The position numbers and the translations under genes are program-made. The notes beneath the pieces were generated by a model. That model saw only the letters and a list, made by a program, of their open reading frames with translations. It ran no database searches and was not told the DNA's origin. Below are positions 17,976-29,801 of a stretch of DNA of 64,000 nt, piece after piece (positions within the stretch are counted from its first letter, which is position 1; each line of letters starts with the position of its first letter). Source of the stretch: Ricordea florida (lineage: Eukaryota; Cnidaria; Anthozoa; Corallimorpharia; Ricordeidae); assembly GCA_949710005.1 (NCBI GenBank), contig OX453282.1:9526679-9590678 (forward strand), in the 5' to 3' direction.

Positions 17976-19623
17976 CATAATAAATGAATCATGTGTAGTT
18001 GAAAAAAATTCCAAATACTTAATCTTCCTGCGAAAATCCGCTAAAGCGCGAAGACGTCGCCATTTTGAAAACGGTCTTCAACCAAGTGCTACACTCTAAT
18101 GGCTGAGAGTGTGCGGTAGCTCAGCCAATCAAATTGCGAAATTTGCATTAGTGTATTAGCAGATTGTTGCTAATATTGCAGAGTTTTACTATGTAAGCAA
18201 ACGAAACGATAGTGTTTCGACGGGAGAATGGAGACTAAGCAATGAACTGAAGAAGTCTCGCAATCGTATAATATAAATGGTTTATTCGATCTGAAAGTAA
18301 ATAATAAAGAAATTCTTATTTGCCAGTAACTTATTAGAAAGGGTATAAACGAAGCAGAAATTGAAGAGGAATTCCGCTTTACAACCTCATTGCAACAAAC
18401 TGTGTTCCACGGTATCACATTTAAGCTCGAATTCTAAACTTCTATTGACTAATAGACAGAGAACATAAACGAATTGATTCCAAGATCAATCGACTTACTT
18501 CTGTGGCGAGATTTCCTTTAACTTAGGTATCCTTTATCTGGTTAGCTGTCCCATAATTGTAACTTTTAAATGGCAATTCGTGTGTGTCCGTGTTGCCCGT
18601 AACACTATACTGACTATGACTAAACTTACTAAGAGCAACAACAACGCTTTTCTGCGGTATTCTAGGTGTTAACATTTCTCACTTCAACTGCATATTTTGC
18701 ATTCTCGAGGTAGCTGTTTGGTTACATCAACATCGATAGAAAAAATCTTGAAACACAACAGATCAAACGAAAAACGTAACGTTCAGATTTCTAATTTTGA
18801 CGAAGGTGGACGTGGCCGCCTTAAATTCAGTGACTAAAAGTAGATAGGGTGAAACCAAAAAAAAGCTAAAAACATGTCTACAACCGATCGACTAATACTG
18901 CATAACACCACAGATGTTGGTTAACATTCTGCTCAGTAACTTTCCTTAGAAGATGAAGGCTTTCTTCGAATTTTAATGATTTTTAAGAGGACTTAGTTAA
19001 GAAGATCAAGATGACCCGACACCGATTTACCTCGCACCAAGTTAAAAAGTGTAAAAGATCTTACTTTCTTCTTTATTTCGCGAAAAGCCACACACACACA
19101 CACACAGACACACAAAAAAAAAACATAAGATGTAACATGGGATATACAGCGCGCAAAACACTAATTAATGATTAGATATGTAAGATATGGCTATGGCAAG
19201 GAAGCCCATATAGAAACCGAGGGCTTATGGACGGTACGTAGGCTTCCTAACTTGACAGTTTGCATCTGTTTCCAATTTACTCTTGCTAAACGGATACTAA
19301 ACAACATTCTGACCAATCACAACCATTGGACACAGTGCAAGTAATCAATCAAAACATGCCATCCGCAATAAGCAGAGGCGCATGCGAGCTCAGCTCGTCA
19401 CGATTAGTCCTACCAATGTTTGTTTCTTAAGCGACCCCTGTCATAAAAATACTCGCAGCTTCATTTCTTTAGAAAGTGGCGCGAGATATTTTAGCTAATG
19501 ACCTATCGTAGCCATGCAAAAACAAGCAAAAGAGGTAATGACCTTGAGCAAGAGGATTACAAAACATTCTAATGATACAGCCAATTCGTGAAAAAATCGT
19601 TTGTGTAATACCATTAGTAGTAC
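17976..19623. other. Intergenic or intronic stretch left of the receptor exons
   Basis: No coding exon was recognised. A CA microsatellite with a following A-run is at about 19,087-19,122. If the receptor gene continues to the left, this is intron; no phosphatase or other catalytic motif was seen on either strand. Confidence 0.5.
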
Positions 19624-19721
19624 CTTCGTTCAATGTGCTTCCTTTTCTATTGTCCATCATTTCAAGAAGTTGTTTGAGCTCATTTGCATCTGCTTCTTCT
19701 TCAACATTTTCTCTTCTTTTC
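19624..19721 (-). CDS. Receptor gene: cytoplasmic juxtamembrane exon
   Basis: This is the last exon I can place. It encodes KRRENVEEEADANELKQLLE followed by MMDNRKGSTLNE, a charged helical stretch expected just inside the membrane. Its phases (start 2, end 1; 98 nt) match the transmembrane exon, with donor GTACTA at the left. The acceptor AAAAAG is ordinary but its pyrimidine tract lies about 10 nt away, so the right border is less sure. Confidence 0.5.
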
Positions 19722-20117
19722 CTTTTTCGTTTCGGAGAGAAAATTAGAAGTTCAATCAATTTACTTATCAAGTCATTAATCATACTTTTTTTGCAACAGA
19801 AGTAGCGGAGAGATCACAACGCGGGGCTTTTAGCCATATCATCCAAGGTTCTATTCCCTCTCTAACCACCAATCCTCAGCTACTTTTCACGATTGCCAGT
19901 ACAAATGAACTTGTCACTCTAACACCATTTAGGTCTCCTACTAAGATGGCATGTACTAGCGCTTATGAAAGAGATTTATTATAATTATCTTATGTTTTTA
20001 AATATAAATATTTTTTAATATTACTTATTAGGGCGCGATTCGAGCAAACTTCCTTCACCAATAAAAAGTAATCTGCAACTCATCCAGAGCGCATCGAAAC
20101 ATAGAACAGCAACTTAC

Positions 20118-20202
20118 CGTAGAATACAAACAACTACAACAGAGCATATTAACACAAGCAGAACAGCGCCAACAATCCCAGAAATGACACCACCTGGTGA
20201 GG
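20118..20202 (-). CDS. Receptor gene: transmembrane exon
   Basis: The exon encodes SPGGVISGIVGAVLLVLICS then VVVVCILR, a clear single span with an Arg stop. It is bounded by acceptor CCACCCTCAG and donor GTAAGTT, 85 nt, phase 1 to 2, agreeing with both neighbours. This defines the protein as a type I membrane receptor. Confidence 0.8.
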
Positions 20203-20605
20203 CTGAGGGTGGAGAATGGCTTGGTTAAATATGAGAAGCTGTAGAGAAGAATTCAAACATTAAATAAATATACAGAAATGACTAGTTTATAAAGGCCAAG
20301 TTTCTTAAGGGAGGATTTACTCTCCCCTGGATGGGATTCTAATCCATCGCAGGGTTACTCCAGCATTTTATCTCCGGTATACATTTATACACCAGGGTGG
20401 AGAGAGACAGTGTGGAGTTACGTTTCTTGGTTTGGAAAACAACACAGGTTATACCCAGTATTATATCTCTGGTACCATTTATACACCTGGGTGGAGAGAG
20501 ACAGTGTGGAGTTAAGTTTCATCACCAGGGCTTAAACTCTAAAACCACTTGTTTGGAAGCGCCAGAATTTTGCATCAATTACTAAAAAATGGTAAGATTT
20601 CTTAC
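20203..20605. repeat. Intron with a tandemly duplicated dispersed repeat
   Basis: Two similar blocks, 20,360-20,427 and 20,456-20,522, share CATTTATACACC(A/T)GGGTGG and AGAGAGACAGTGTGGAGTTA. They look like a duplicated piece of a short interspersed repeat. Confidence 0.6.
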
Positions 20606-20648
20606 CTTTGGTTAAAATCTTTGCATATTGGCTTTGGCTGTATGTGGT
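20606..20648 (-). CDS. Receptor gene: small exon closing the membrane-proximal domain
   Basis: This 43-nt exon reads TTYSQSQYAKILTK, the shape of a fibronectin-III G strand. Acceptor TTTGTAG and donor GTAAGA are good, and its phases (0 to 1) join the exons on both sides exactly. It would be missed by ORF-length filters. Confidence 0.7.
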
Positions 20649-21187
20649 CTACAAAACAAATAAAAAATACCTAACAGTTACCGCGCGAGATTTCGTGGAT
20701 TATGGCCAGATTTTGTGCCATAATACACGTCATAGGAAGTTAATAATGACAACATTATTGAGTGGAGTCCAGCTCGATCTATGATGATACAAGTGATATC
20801 AAAATAAGACCATCACTTGACGGGAGTCCGATTTGTTTATGAGTATGATTGCAAACAAAGTTAAAAGACTCACGGTTATATTACTGGTGAATAGCCATAA
20901 AGAGTCTATATAAAAAAGATTTCATAAGATTCATACAAAACATACCAAGCAATAAAAACGTGCAGACCATGAATGAAAGTTGTTGATACCATAGTTATTG
21001 TGACCAATGTTGAGATTGGAAGATTTAGCTGAGAGGTATGAAAGTGATTGGCAGATGTAACTGTCCAATTGCGGCACACGATTAATGGTGACTGCCCATT
21101 TATATTGATTAATTAGTGAAGAATAAAGACGTTTTTGGCCAATCACATTTAATTGAGATTCTGATAGTTGATTAAACAGGAATCTAC

Positions 21188-21488
21188 TTGTACCGGACTG
21201 CTAAACGCTCGGATGAACGCTCGATACTCAGTTTTCGGATGGAGTGGGCCATTGTAAAACTCGTCAACATCTCTCCTTTGTCTGCGACATCTTTCCTTTC
21301 TTCCCAGGGTAAAGATTTTATATTTGTCAAATTCCTCTCCTTTAAACTGAAATGCCATGTATGGTGCAGGGTTGTCTGACTGATGAGCATCGTCATACGA
21401 CATGATGTCATCTGGCTTTATGTCCTTGGGCTTTGGTATTGCGTCTTCCCTACCCTTTGGAACCCTGAGGTTAACCACTTGGTAAAAC
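21188..21488 (-). CDS. Receptor gene: membrane-proximal domain exon with basic cleavage-like site
   Basis: The exon encodes FYQVVNLRVPKG, then NPAPYMAFQFKG, then RKERCRRQRRDVDEF, then YNGPLHPKTEYRAFIRAF. The order of PY(M/I)A, a short loop and YNGPL-x-P-x-TEYR matches, from memory, the membrane-proximal domain of receptor-type tyrosine phosphatases. RCRRQRR looks like a furin-type site; such receptors are often cleaved here. It is 301 nt, phase 2 to 0, with acceptor TACTACAG and donor GTAGAT. Confidence 0.75.
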
Positions 21489-22158
21489 CTGTAGTACAAC
21501 AGTAAGAAAGTCTCAGCTGGTGTAATAACGTAAAAGTGCTGCACAGAAGCTTTCCAAAAGCATTGTAACATTATAATAAACAATTAGGAAAAAGCTGAAA
21601 CCGCATTTCGTAGCAAACCAAACGGGTCCATAATATGGCGTTACTGTGTTTCATAGGATGACAACATTACGCGGTCTCGTAAAGCTATTACTATTCTGCA
21701 TTAAATGCTATGTTTACTAACAATGTACCAAAATTGCTTATTGCCCACGCATTAAATTTTCCTATAAAAATAGGCCCGGGACGCTGTGCAATGTTTTTTG
21801 AGTCACTTCCTTAGAATTTCTGTCCAAATTAAAAGTCAAATATAACAACTGAGAGTATATACTGGACATGTGACAGTTTGCTTCCATGTTTTCTTTCATA
21901 GTCTGGAAATCAACTGGTGATCTTTCTATTTAAGGGTCCGTATCGGAAAATTAGGATCACACAAAGAACCAATGAGAAGGCTCTTTTACGCCTTGAATTA
22001 TGTCAGCCATATAATAATACGGAATATGGTGTTGATAAAAGGGTCAGAGCTGTCTTTTGTCTCAAGTCGACTTTATTTCATCGTTGACAACCACTGCCCT
22101 TGAGAATAATACCACTTTTTTAACATTCACGAAAAACCTGCAATAGAACTGAACGTAC

Positions 22159-22264
22159 AAGATTTCCCCATTGATATTAGAGAACTTGACTAGTGCAATA
22201 ACTGCTGTTGTTTCTGTGGTTTCGTTCTCAAAGCACCGGAGAGGATGTAAAGGCTCCGGAGGTG
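22159..22264 (-). CDS. Receptor gene: first half of the membrane-proximal FnIII-like domain
   Basis: The exon reads PPEPLHPLRCFENETTETTA, then VIALVKFSNINGEIL. The NGEI-FYQV motif across the junction with the next exon is typical of this domain. Acceptor TGTACAG and donor GTACGT, 106 nt, phase 1 to 2. Confidence 0.7.
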
Positions 22265-22438
22265 CTGTACATGTAGGACAAAAGACAATATAAGAACATG
22301 TTGTCAGAGATATAATAAGAACGCTAAATACCGTACCATGACTACAGTGGAGGAGAAACTCAGACAGTTTTAACAATGAGAAGCTTTGGTTGGGAGAGTT
22401 TACAACAAACTGGTGTAACGATAAGATCCATTCCTAAA

Positions 22439-22527
22439 TTAATAATATACATGCAAACATTTCAACGCGGTCATCGGCTGAGAGCATGTCAATTAATCCC
22501 AAAGAGTGCAGAAAGTTGAAACTAAAT
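22439..22527 (-). mobile_element. MITE, truncated copy of the 63,440 family
   Basis: It begins TAATAATATACATGCAAA and continues GGCTGAGAGCATGTCAATTA, matching the reverse complement of the full copy at 63,440-63,586 for about 85 bp. The second terminal repeat is missing. It lies directly before the LINE at 22,528. Confidence 0.75.
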
Positions 22528-24670
22528 AACTCTCATCTACTGCGTTTGTATAATGATTAATGAAGTTTGATTAATGAACTTGCATCTCGCCGTAAAAGCA
22601 ATGAGATTGTGAAAGAACTAAAAGTAAATGACGTTGTAATCAATAATTCTAGTGAAATTTCAGATACTTTTAATGACCATTTTTCAACAATCGGGCCTAG
22701 ACTTGCAAATGAAATACCTCCAATAGGTCAAAATGATGATTCGAGCTACACTAACTTTATCACTTGTAACAACAAAACATTCCATTTCTGTCCAACTAGC
22801 AGTAATATTGTTTTTTTCTCATCTAAACAAATTATCTAGATCTAAAGCAACAGGTCTTGATAACATTTCTGCTAGATTAATCCGTAAATTTACTGATCCT
22901 ATTTCGGTCTCTTTATCTGACCTCTTTAACAAGTCTTTGACTTTTGGTATATTTCCTGATGATTGGAAATGTGCTAGAGTTACTCCGTTGTTTAAGCAGG
23001 GTGAGCGATCTGATTTAAATTATTATCGACCAATTTCAGTCATTCCAATAATTGCTTGAGGTATTCGAGAGGATCGTGTATGACCAGCTATAAAGCTTTT
23101 TAACTAAAGAGGACTTAATTTCTAAACAACAGTCGAGCTTTCGCTCATTGCATTCAACTGTTACTGCTCTATTAGAAGCTACCGATAGTTGGGCGTTTAA
23201 TATCGATCGCGGAATGTTAATGCTGTAGTTTTTCTCGATTTAAAAAAAGCGTTCGACACTGTTGATCATGAAATTCTGATAATAACTAAAATGAACCTTT
23301 ACGGAGTTCAAGGAATAGCTCTTGCCTGGTTCAACTCATATTTAACTAGCCGTACGCAACGATGTCTTGTTAATGGTTCTCTTTCTGAAACCTGTTTGCT
23401 AAAATGTGGGGTACCTCAAGGAACAATCCTAGGTCCCCTATTATTTCTTATTTACATTAACGACTTGCCCAACTGCTTATCATCATGTCAGTCTCGGATG
23501 TATGCTGATGACACCCACATCACATATGCAGGAGCGGATTTGAGCTCTATACAGTCTAATCTAAATCATGAACTAAGTAATTTAAACAAATGGCTTACTT
23601 CTAACAAACTTACTTTAAACGGGACAAAAACTGAATTTACGTTGATTGGTTCTAGACAAAGACTGAGTACCCTTCCAGATACACTTGAGCTCTCAATTAA
23701 TAATGTTCCAATAAATCGTGTCTCCTCAGTCAAATCGCTCGGTGTGTTGATCGACGAAAACCTAACTTGGCAAACCCATATTGATAAATTGTCTAAAAAG
23801 ATTACATCTGAGATTGGTGCCATAAAACGAGTTAGGCCTTTTGTTCCACCAGCTACACTGCTTTAAAGATACAGTGCTCTAATTCAACCTCATTTTGACT
23901 ACTGCAATCTTGTCTGGGGTAATTGCGGTAAACTTTGTCGGACAGGCTACAAAAGCTTCAGAACCGCTCCGCTCGCGTGTTAACTTTCTCTAGTTATGAT
24001 AATGATGCCAAAGGTCTAATACGACAACTGGGTTGGAAAGATTTGTGTACCCAGCGTCAAATTCAGAAAGCCTTAATGATATATAAATCTTTAAGTGGCT
24101 TGGTTCCTGAATACCTATCGTCTAAATTTCTAAAACGTAGTGGAATGCGCTATTCTTTAAGGGATTCCGAAAACAAACTGGTTGTACCTCATCCACGAAC
24201 TAAGTATATGAGAAATAGCTTTAGTTACAGTGGTGCAACTCTACCCTGCAATCTCAGGATGATAAAATGCTTTAGTCAATTTAAAAGCAAAGTTAGACAC
24301 GGCATTCATGGAAAACAGGATTAGTTTAATTATTTAAATTCGGATTTACTACTTCAAATTTTTATTAATTAGTATTTAGCATGGACTGTTTATTAGTAGT
24401 TTATTAAGCAATAGATCACACTTTCTATGGGTTTACCGGCGTGATAACCCACGCGGGATATTGGGAGAACACGAGAAGAAGCTCTTCGAATGGGTTTACC
24501 GGTATAATAAACCATAGGTTTTTGACCAATCAGATCACACGTACTATCTCAGTTATTTTATATTTAGTATTAATTTTTAAATATTAAATTTTAGTATTAC
24601 CTGATGATTTTTAACCGTGTATAAAGAAATGTTAAATCAATAAACAAATAAATAAATAAATAAGTAAAAC
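22528..24670 (+). mobile_element. 5'-truncated LINE (CR1/Jockey-like) with decayed reverse transcriptase
   Basis: Reverse transcriptase blocks appear in order in several frames: KATGLDNISARLIRKF (about 22,840), WKCARVTPLFKQG (about 22,970), [20 protein letters not shown] (about 23,410), YADDTHI (about 23,500), and the C-terminal LQNRSARVL and YNLRN-like region to 24,324. Frameshifts and early stops are present. The 3' end carries an (AAAT)n tail at about 24,640-24,668. It was inserted in an intron in antisense to the receptor gene. Confidence 0.85.
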
Positions 24671-24883
24671 CTGCTCGCGGATTCATCCAAACGCAGCTGG
24701 GTTTGTATAGAACACAGTGGATGTCTTATTTTTTTAAGAATTGGGTTGGAAGAAAATTGGTATATCCACGAGTTTCTTCTACTAGAAGTAAAAAGCTCCC
24801 AAAGAACTTCTCCTGAATATCACCCAATAAGAACTCGTTTTCGAGGGACTTTCTGTTGATGACGGCTCTCCAAAGATACTTAC

Positions 24884-25085
24884 CAGTTTCTGGTGTTTTT
24901 ATGACCACTTTTTCTGTACTGTTTCTTCCAAACCCTTTACTAGTCCTTCCTTGAACAAGGACTCGGTATTCTTTGCCTCCATTTAGCTCACTAAGGCTAA
25001 CCAACTTGTATGTCGACCACCCTTCGATCTGAAACACTTTGCTCTTTGCGTTCTCGGTGCCTTCACTTTCTAATACCAGATAAAC
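24884..25085 (-). CDS. Receptor gene: FnIII domain 3, second half
   Basis: The exon encodes VYLVLESEGTENAKSK, then LSELNGGKEYRVLVQGRTSK, with the FnIII hallmark Leu/Tyr pair (L-x-x-G-x-x-YRV). It is 202 nt, phase 0 to 1, with acceptor TCCTTCAG and donor GTAAGT. Confidence 0.75.
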
Positions 25086-25470
25086 CTGAAGGACAAAGCA
25101 CAAACACTTGATAAACCTATGGTCAGCGGTGTCCTTAGCTCGTAACCTGTTATTAACAATATACATGAAAAATTACTCCATTGTGATTGGCTAAGAGTGC
25201 AATTCAAGTATAACACCAGTGTTTAAAGTGTAACATCGGTGCAAATTACGAATCAATTATTTTATGTGCGTATAATTATTAACAAGTAATCATAGGGTTT
25301 TTTCTTTCAACTTGAGATTAAATTTTACCCTTTGAACGTACCTGAAAGTGCCAAAGCGGCTAGTAAAGCTTAAACGTTTTGAAAAAAACTTGTACAAATA
25401 AATCACAAATTGAAAGACGCAAGTTATTAGGTTAAATCAGCGATACTAGGATAATGTGCTATGCTAGTTT

Positions 25471-25755
25471 AGGGACGGACCATTAGAAAAGTGATGGAGG
25501 GGCAGGTGGGGAAAAAACCAAAAAAAGAATTAATGCAAGGGAAAATGCCAAGAAAAAAAATTCATGTAAAGAAGGTAAAAAAAATTCATGCAGAAGGAAG
25601 GTCCAATTGTGACTTTTTCACACGTAGTAAAAAAAATTCGTGCAGAAGGATTCACCTGAAAAAAAAATTCCTGCACAAGCAGTGAGCGAAAAAAAAAATT
25701 CGTGCAAGCTGAAAATTTCCCCGCCCCCCCATCACTTTTCTAATCGTCCGTTCCT
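25471..25755. mobile_element. MITE with about 27-bp terminal inverted repeats and A-rich internal repeats
   Basis: The ends GGGACGGACCATTAGAAAAG and their near reverse complement at 25,729-25,753 differ at about two positions in 27. TTA flanks both sides and may be the target duplication. Inside are several copies of AAAAAAATTC(A/G)TGCA(G/A). Confidence 0.8.
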
Positions 25756-25763
25756 TACTAGAC

Positions 25764-25873
25764 CTTGTATCCTGTGATTTTTCCGTTGGGCTTCAAAGGA
25801 TGGCTCCAGCTGATGTGGACCTCCTTTTTATCGTCCTTCCATTCTTTCCTTATGTCTCGGGGTTCTTCGGGAA
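25764..25873 (-). CDS. Receptor gene: FnIII domain 3, first half
   Basis: The exon reads PEEPRDIRKEWKDDKKEVHI, then SWSHPLKPNGKITGYK, with the conserved Trp and NGKI-x-GY of FnIII. It is 110 nt, phase 1 to 0. The donor is a weak GTCTAG; a MITE terminus begins 8 nt beyond it. Confidence 0.7.
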
Positions 25874-28288
25874 CTGAAAGTGATATTGCAGAAATACAAA
25901 CAAACAAAACAACGTCAACAACGTTTACAGTGCAGATCTTAATTATTTACCTCAAATTCAGTGATTCCAAAAAAAGTCTTTTTAATAACCTTATTGACAT
26001 TACACAGACAAAAAGGACAACACGACAGTATACAAACATACAACTTACGGATTATGACAGAACATGCACACTAGAGTAAGAAAAAAAAAATAAAACCTCT
26101 AACTTGCGGAGCTGGTCATTTTTTTTAAATCGGTGTCGAAATAAATAGTTTTAGTGGTAATAAAACTAGTTCAAGAAATTACTTTGCTGGCCACAACTAT
26201 TTCTGCAACATAAAAAATCAATTAGAATTAAATTACAAGGAGCTAAGTCCAGTAAATTTTTACTCTATAATGTTCTTTGTATACTGCGATTTTTTTATCG
26301 AAACTCCCTTTCTTGTACCAACCAATCAAGTGGCGTATATCACTTTTAGCATGTTTGGCCAAATTTGCAGCAGTACAGCAGCTCTCCTAAACCTCTTATT
26401 TGAATGAACCTCTATGTGTGACTTTTCCATTCTTTCAGGGCTAGGGGCATTTTATTGTTCTTTGCTTGGGTATCGCACCAATAGTACAAGACCTTGCGAC
26501 AGCTACTACATCGCCCCAAATCTAAGATATTGGTATACCCCAAATGACAACCTCGCGTTTTCGCTGCCTCACGGTCACACGTTTCATAAAAACCCCTATA
26601 AAGTGTATATTTTCTGAAAGGTTAGGGATTGTAGATCACGATTATTAGTTGATTTAGGGAGAGAAATAAAATTTCCTAAAATACGGAGTCAATTTCCAAA
26701 TAACAATAATTTCAAAATAACACACAACGGATCGAGAATTGTGCGTATAATTAATAGGATAATGCCTACAACTGATTGAATAAAACGCAAAACTGATGGA
26801 GTTTGGTGCGCACAACTTATCGGATAATGTGTACAACTGATTGTATAACAGACACACAGACAACTGATAGAGAATTGAGCGTACAACTGATGGAATTACA
26901 CACAAAATTGATCGATATTAGTGCGTACAACTGATCGAAAAATGCAAACAACTGATCGATTGATATACACTCAACTGATGCAGTTATGTGTTTACAACCG
27001 AACATGAATTGGGGGGGACTGATTGAATAACTCGCGCGACTGATCTAGGAGTGTAAACGTAAAGCCTGTACAACTGGTTAAGGTCACTGATTGAGTAACA
27101 TTTCGGAACTGACTGAATGACATGTACCGCAAATGTTTCACACCATTGCAAGGTTGGATAAAGGAGGGCAAAGAGCCTGTGTTTGACAATTGAGGGTATG
27201 TGTCTCTACGTTAGTCATTCAATGAAAGTAAAAAGTTGTGAAATAACCAAAAAATAATAATTTTGAAACAAACGGCGCGCCATAACTCGAGACTAAATCG
27301 CGCGATGCAAAGCAAAACATGCTGCCCTTCTATCACGTTACTTTCAGTGGCGGTTTAATTACAACTTGTTGTTGACAGCTTTCATTTAGAGATAACTTAT
27401 TAACAGAATACTCTTTTCTTTATAGCTACGTCTAGAATAAACCTTTTTTCGTGAAACGTTTTGCTATTAAAAGAACTCAATGAAATGTCTTTGGGAATAT
27501 CAATAACAAAAATGTGGCAAAATTGTCAATTTTGGGGTATAGTTGTACCTTAATTGTGAGTCTCGCGTTCGCTTGCAAAGGATCTAAAAAAATACCAAGG
27601 GAAATTGATTTGATGCCACCCTTTATTTGCAAGGCGTTTTTAATTATCATGCCTAGAGATTCTTATCGTATCAGCTTTCCTTCGGGCAAACTGATTTGCA
27701 CTCACATATGAGTAGTGGGAGGCACGTGACCTGCCCTAACATTGCATAAAGTGCACCTAACCCCAATTTTTTTGACTAAATAAGTTTGCATATTTTTTTC
27801 AAGTACACTGGTGAGGAAATTATTTGATTTGCTCAAATCTACGATTTTTTACGCCCCTTCAAAGTTCGAAAAATTGCACCAATTAATTTCAGAAAGTAGA
27901 GAGATTTATTCAAGCTACAATTGTACTTCGGAGTTAGGTGCACTTTAATATTGGTTATTCTGTGTATAGACACCTATATTTTCTGGACTTTATTTTGGAC
28001 TTAATCGGCCTGGCATGATTTGTTTTCTTGAACGTTAGTCGATCATACTCAAAATCATGTATCCCATACCATTTGCTCTTGTACAGGAGCTATAGATCGG
28101 CATTTGCAGGCGCCATTCTTTATGTTAGTATCTCCTATAAGCCTTGTGGTTCCCTGAAGTCTCCTCGCCATTAACTTAGGTGTATTTATAGCAACTATTA
28201 TGTAAATGGCAAATAAATAAATAAATAGTGTTCGTGCTTGTGGCGTACGTACTAAAAAGCAATCACAGCAACATATAACAGTTTTTAC
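25874..28288. other. Intron with dispersed repeat and degenerate tandem array
   Basis: Segments at about 26,540-26,620 and 27,270-27,420 match 32,725-32,810 and 32,040-32,185 in the opposite orientation. Between them, 26,700-27,120 is a degenerate array of roughly 28-30 bp units built on ACAACTGAT(T/C)GA. An (AAAT)n run is near 28,207-28,226. No exon recognised. Confidence 0.6.
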
Positions 28289-28594
28289 CTTCTTCGTCAG
28301 TGAGCACAGGACCAAACGTTGCACTGCGATTTCCACCGCTGACCATGGTGAATGCTTGAACCTGTATTGTGTAGTTAGAAAATGGCTCCAGCCCTTCAAT
28401 GACAGACCACGTTGTGTTGGGGGGCAACGTTGTGTTAAAACGAAGAATGCTCGAACCCAAGAATGCGTCAGAGAGGTCGTAGTACAACACATATAGTGTC
28501 ATGCGACCATTGGTGACTTTACGGGCGGTCCAGTTACAGAATATTGATCTAGAACTCACTGTTAGCGCTGTTAAATTTCTCGGGGCTTCAGGTT
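28289..28594 (-). CDS. Receptor gene: FnIII domain 2
   Basis: One exon, one domain: EPEAPRNLTALTVSSRSIFC, NWTARKVTNGRMTLYVLYY, then GLEPFSNYTIQVQAFT. The Trp, the Tyr in YVLYY and the L-x-P-x-x-x-Y pattern are as expected for FnIII. 306 nt, phase 1 both ends; acceptor AATTGCAG, donor GTAAAA. Confidence 0.8.
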
Positions 28595-29522
28595 CTGCAA
28601 TTTGCACAAACAGTTACAGAACGAGGTTAAAGGATTTCGTTGGCATATTAAATAATTATTAACCCTAATGAAGATATTATGTAACTACCACTAAATGTAA
28701 AAGTCACGATACCTAAATATGACAATAAGAGGTCGCTTATCGATGCACTATAATCTATAACTTCAGAATAGCTTGCCCCACTTGAGAGAATGCAAACCTA
28801 GTGTATCATTTGATTGAGCTATCTTCCTGACAATATTACAAATTTTGATAAAACACAAGCAATCAAGCGATGTTTTTAGTTTCATGCTATTAAAGTGGGA
28901 AAACAGTTTCTTATTTTTCTTTCTTTTGAGACGGCATGATAGAGAATAAGCGGAGAGCAGAAGTAGGTTAGTTTTAACAAAGATAACAACATCTACCTGC
29001 TTACAGATTTTCCTTGCTTTATTATGTATCAAATTTAACATCGCTCGCCGTTGCGCAAAAGTACTTAATCGCTGTATCGCGGTAAAGTTCATTTTAAGAA
29101 CGAAAGAAAAACAGAAGCCAACAGTGGAAAGTCTGATGATAATGATGATGAACATTTGTCACAGAGAATTCACTCTGATTAACGATAGCAGAGTAACTGT
29201 GTTTTTTTTCAAATAAAAAAGACATCAGTAGTGGTTGATCAGAGCTGAAGCCTACAGGAGCGTTACTATATGTGCATGTGGCAGTGTCTGGCCAGTGACT
29301 GGCAAATAAGGCAAGTCATATTTATAGAAGAACTCTCTTACAGACCAAGAAGACTTAAAGACCTCAGGGGAGACTTAAAAACTTTGGCTACAAGTAACCT
29401 TTCAAAAATAATTTACTTAGCAACAATGTTATGTGGCATAAAATCTGAATAATAATGAACTATAAATAGCTGTCTTGCTTTCAGTTTGCTTGTGTTTTAC
29501 CTCGCTTGTAAAAGTGCCCTAC
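28595..29522. other. Intron, nothing recognised
   Basis: Only short frames without family resemblance were seen on either strand. Confidence 0.5.
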
Positions 29523-29801
29523 CTGCTTCAAGGGTAGCGTTATACACCACCGCTGGAAGGCTGGTGCCTAATTTGTTCGTGGCAGTTACCCACAATGCGT
29601 AGAGCGTCGCAGGCTTAAGTCCTGATAACTCATATTGCTGTTCAGTAAAGCTGACATTGAAATTCATGTTACCACCAGAAGTGTTGTGACCGATCAAATA
29701 ATACAGAACCGGCAGGTTTCCGTCGAATATCACATTCCATTTGAGTTCTACTGTTCTTGCGCTAGAAGATACTACGCCCAAATTCACCTTATCTGGTTTT
29801 T
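29523..29801 (-). CDS. Receptor gene: FnIII domain 1
   Basis: The exon reads KPDKVNLGVVSSSARTVELK, WNVIFDGNLPVLYYLI, then LSGLKPATLYALWVTATN. The Trp and L-x-P-x-T-x-Y are clear. 279 nt, phase 1 both ends; acceptor GTTTCTTAG, donor GTAGGG. It marks the change from Ig to FnIII domains. Confidence 0.8.

Noticed and set aside
24726-25166. ORF extension beyond the FnIII exon (25,086-25,166 and 24,726-24,883)
   Set aside because: Exon borders with good AG and GT sites and matching phases show these parts are intron read-through.
26654-27005. Cys/Ser-rich ORFs with repeated ISC and SVV words
   Set aside because: They arise from the degenerate tandem array; no start context or conserved domain.
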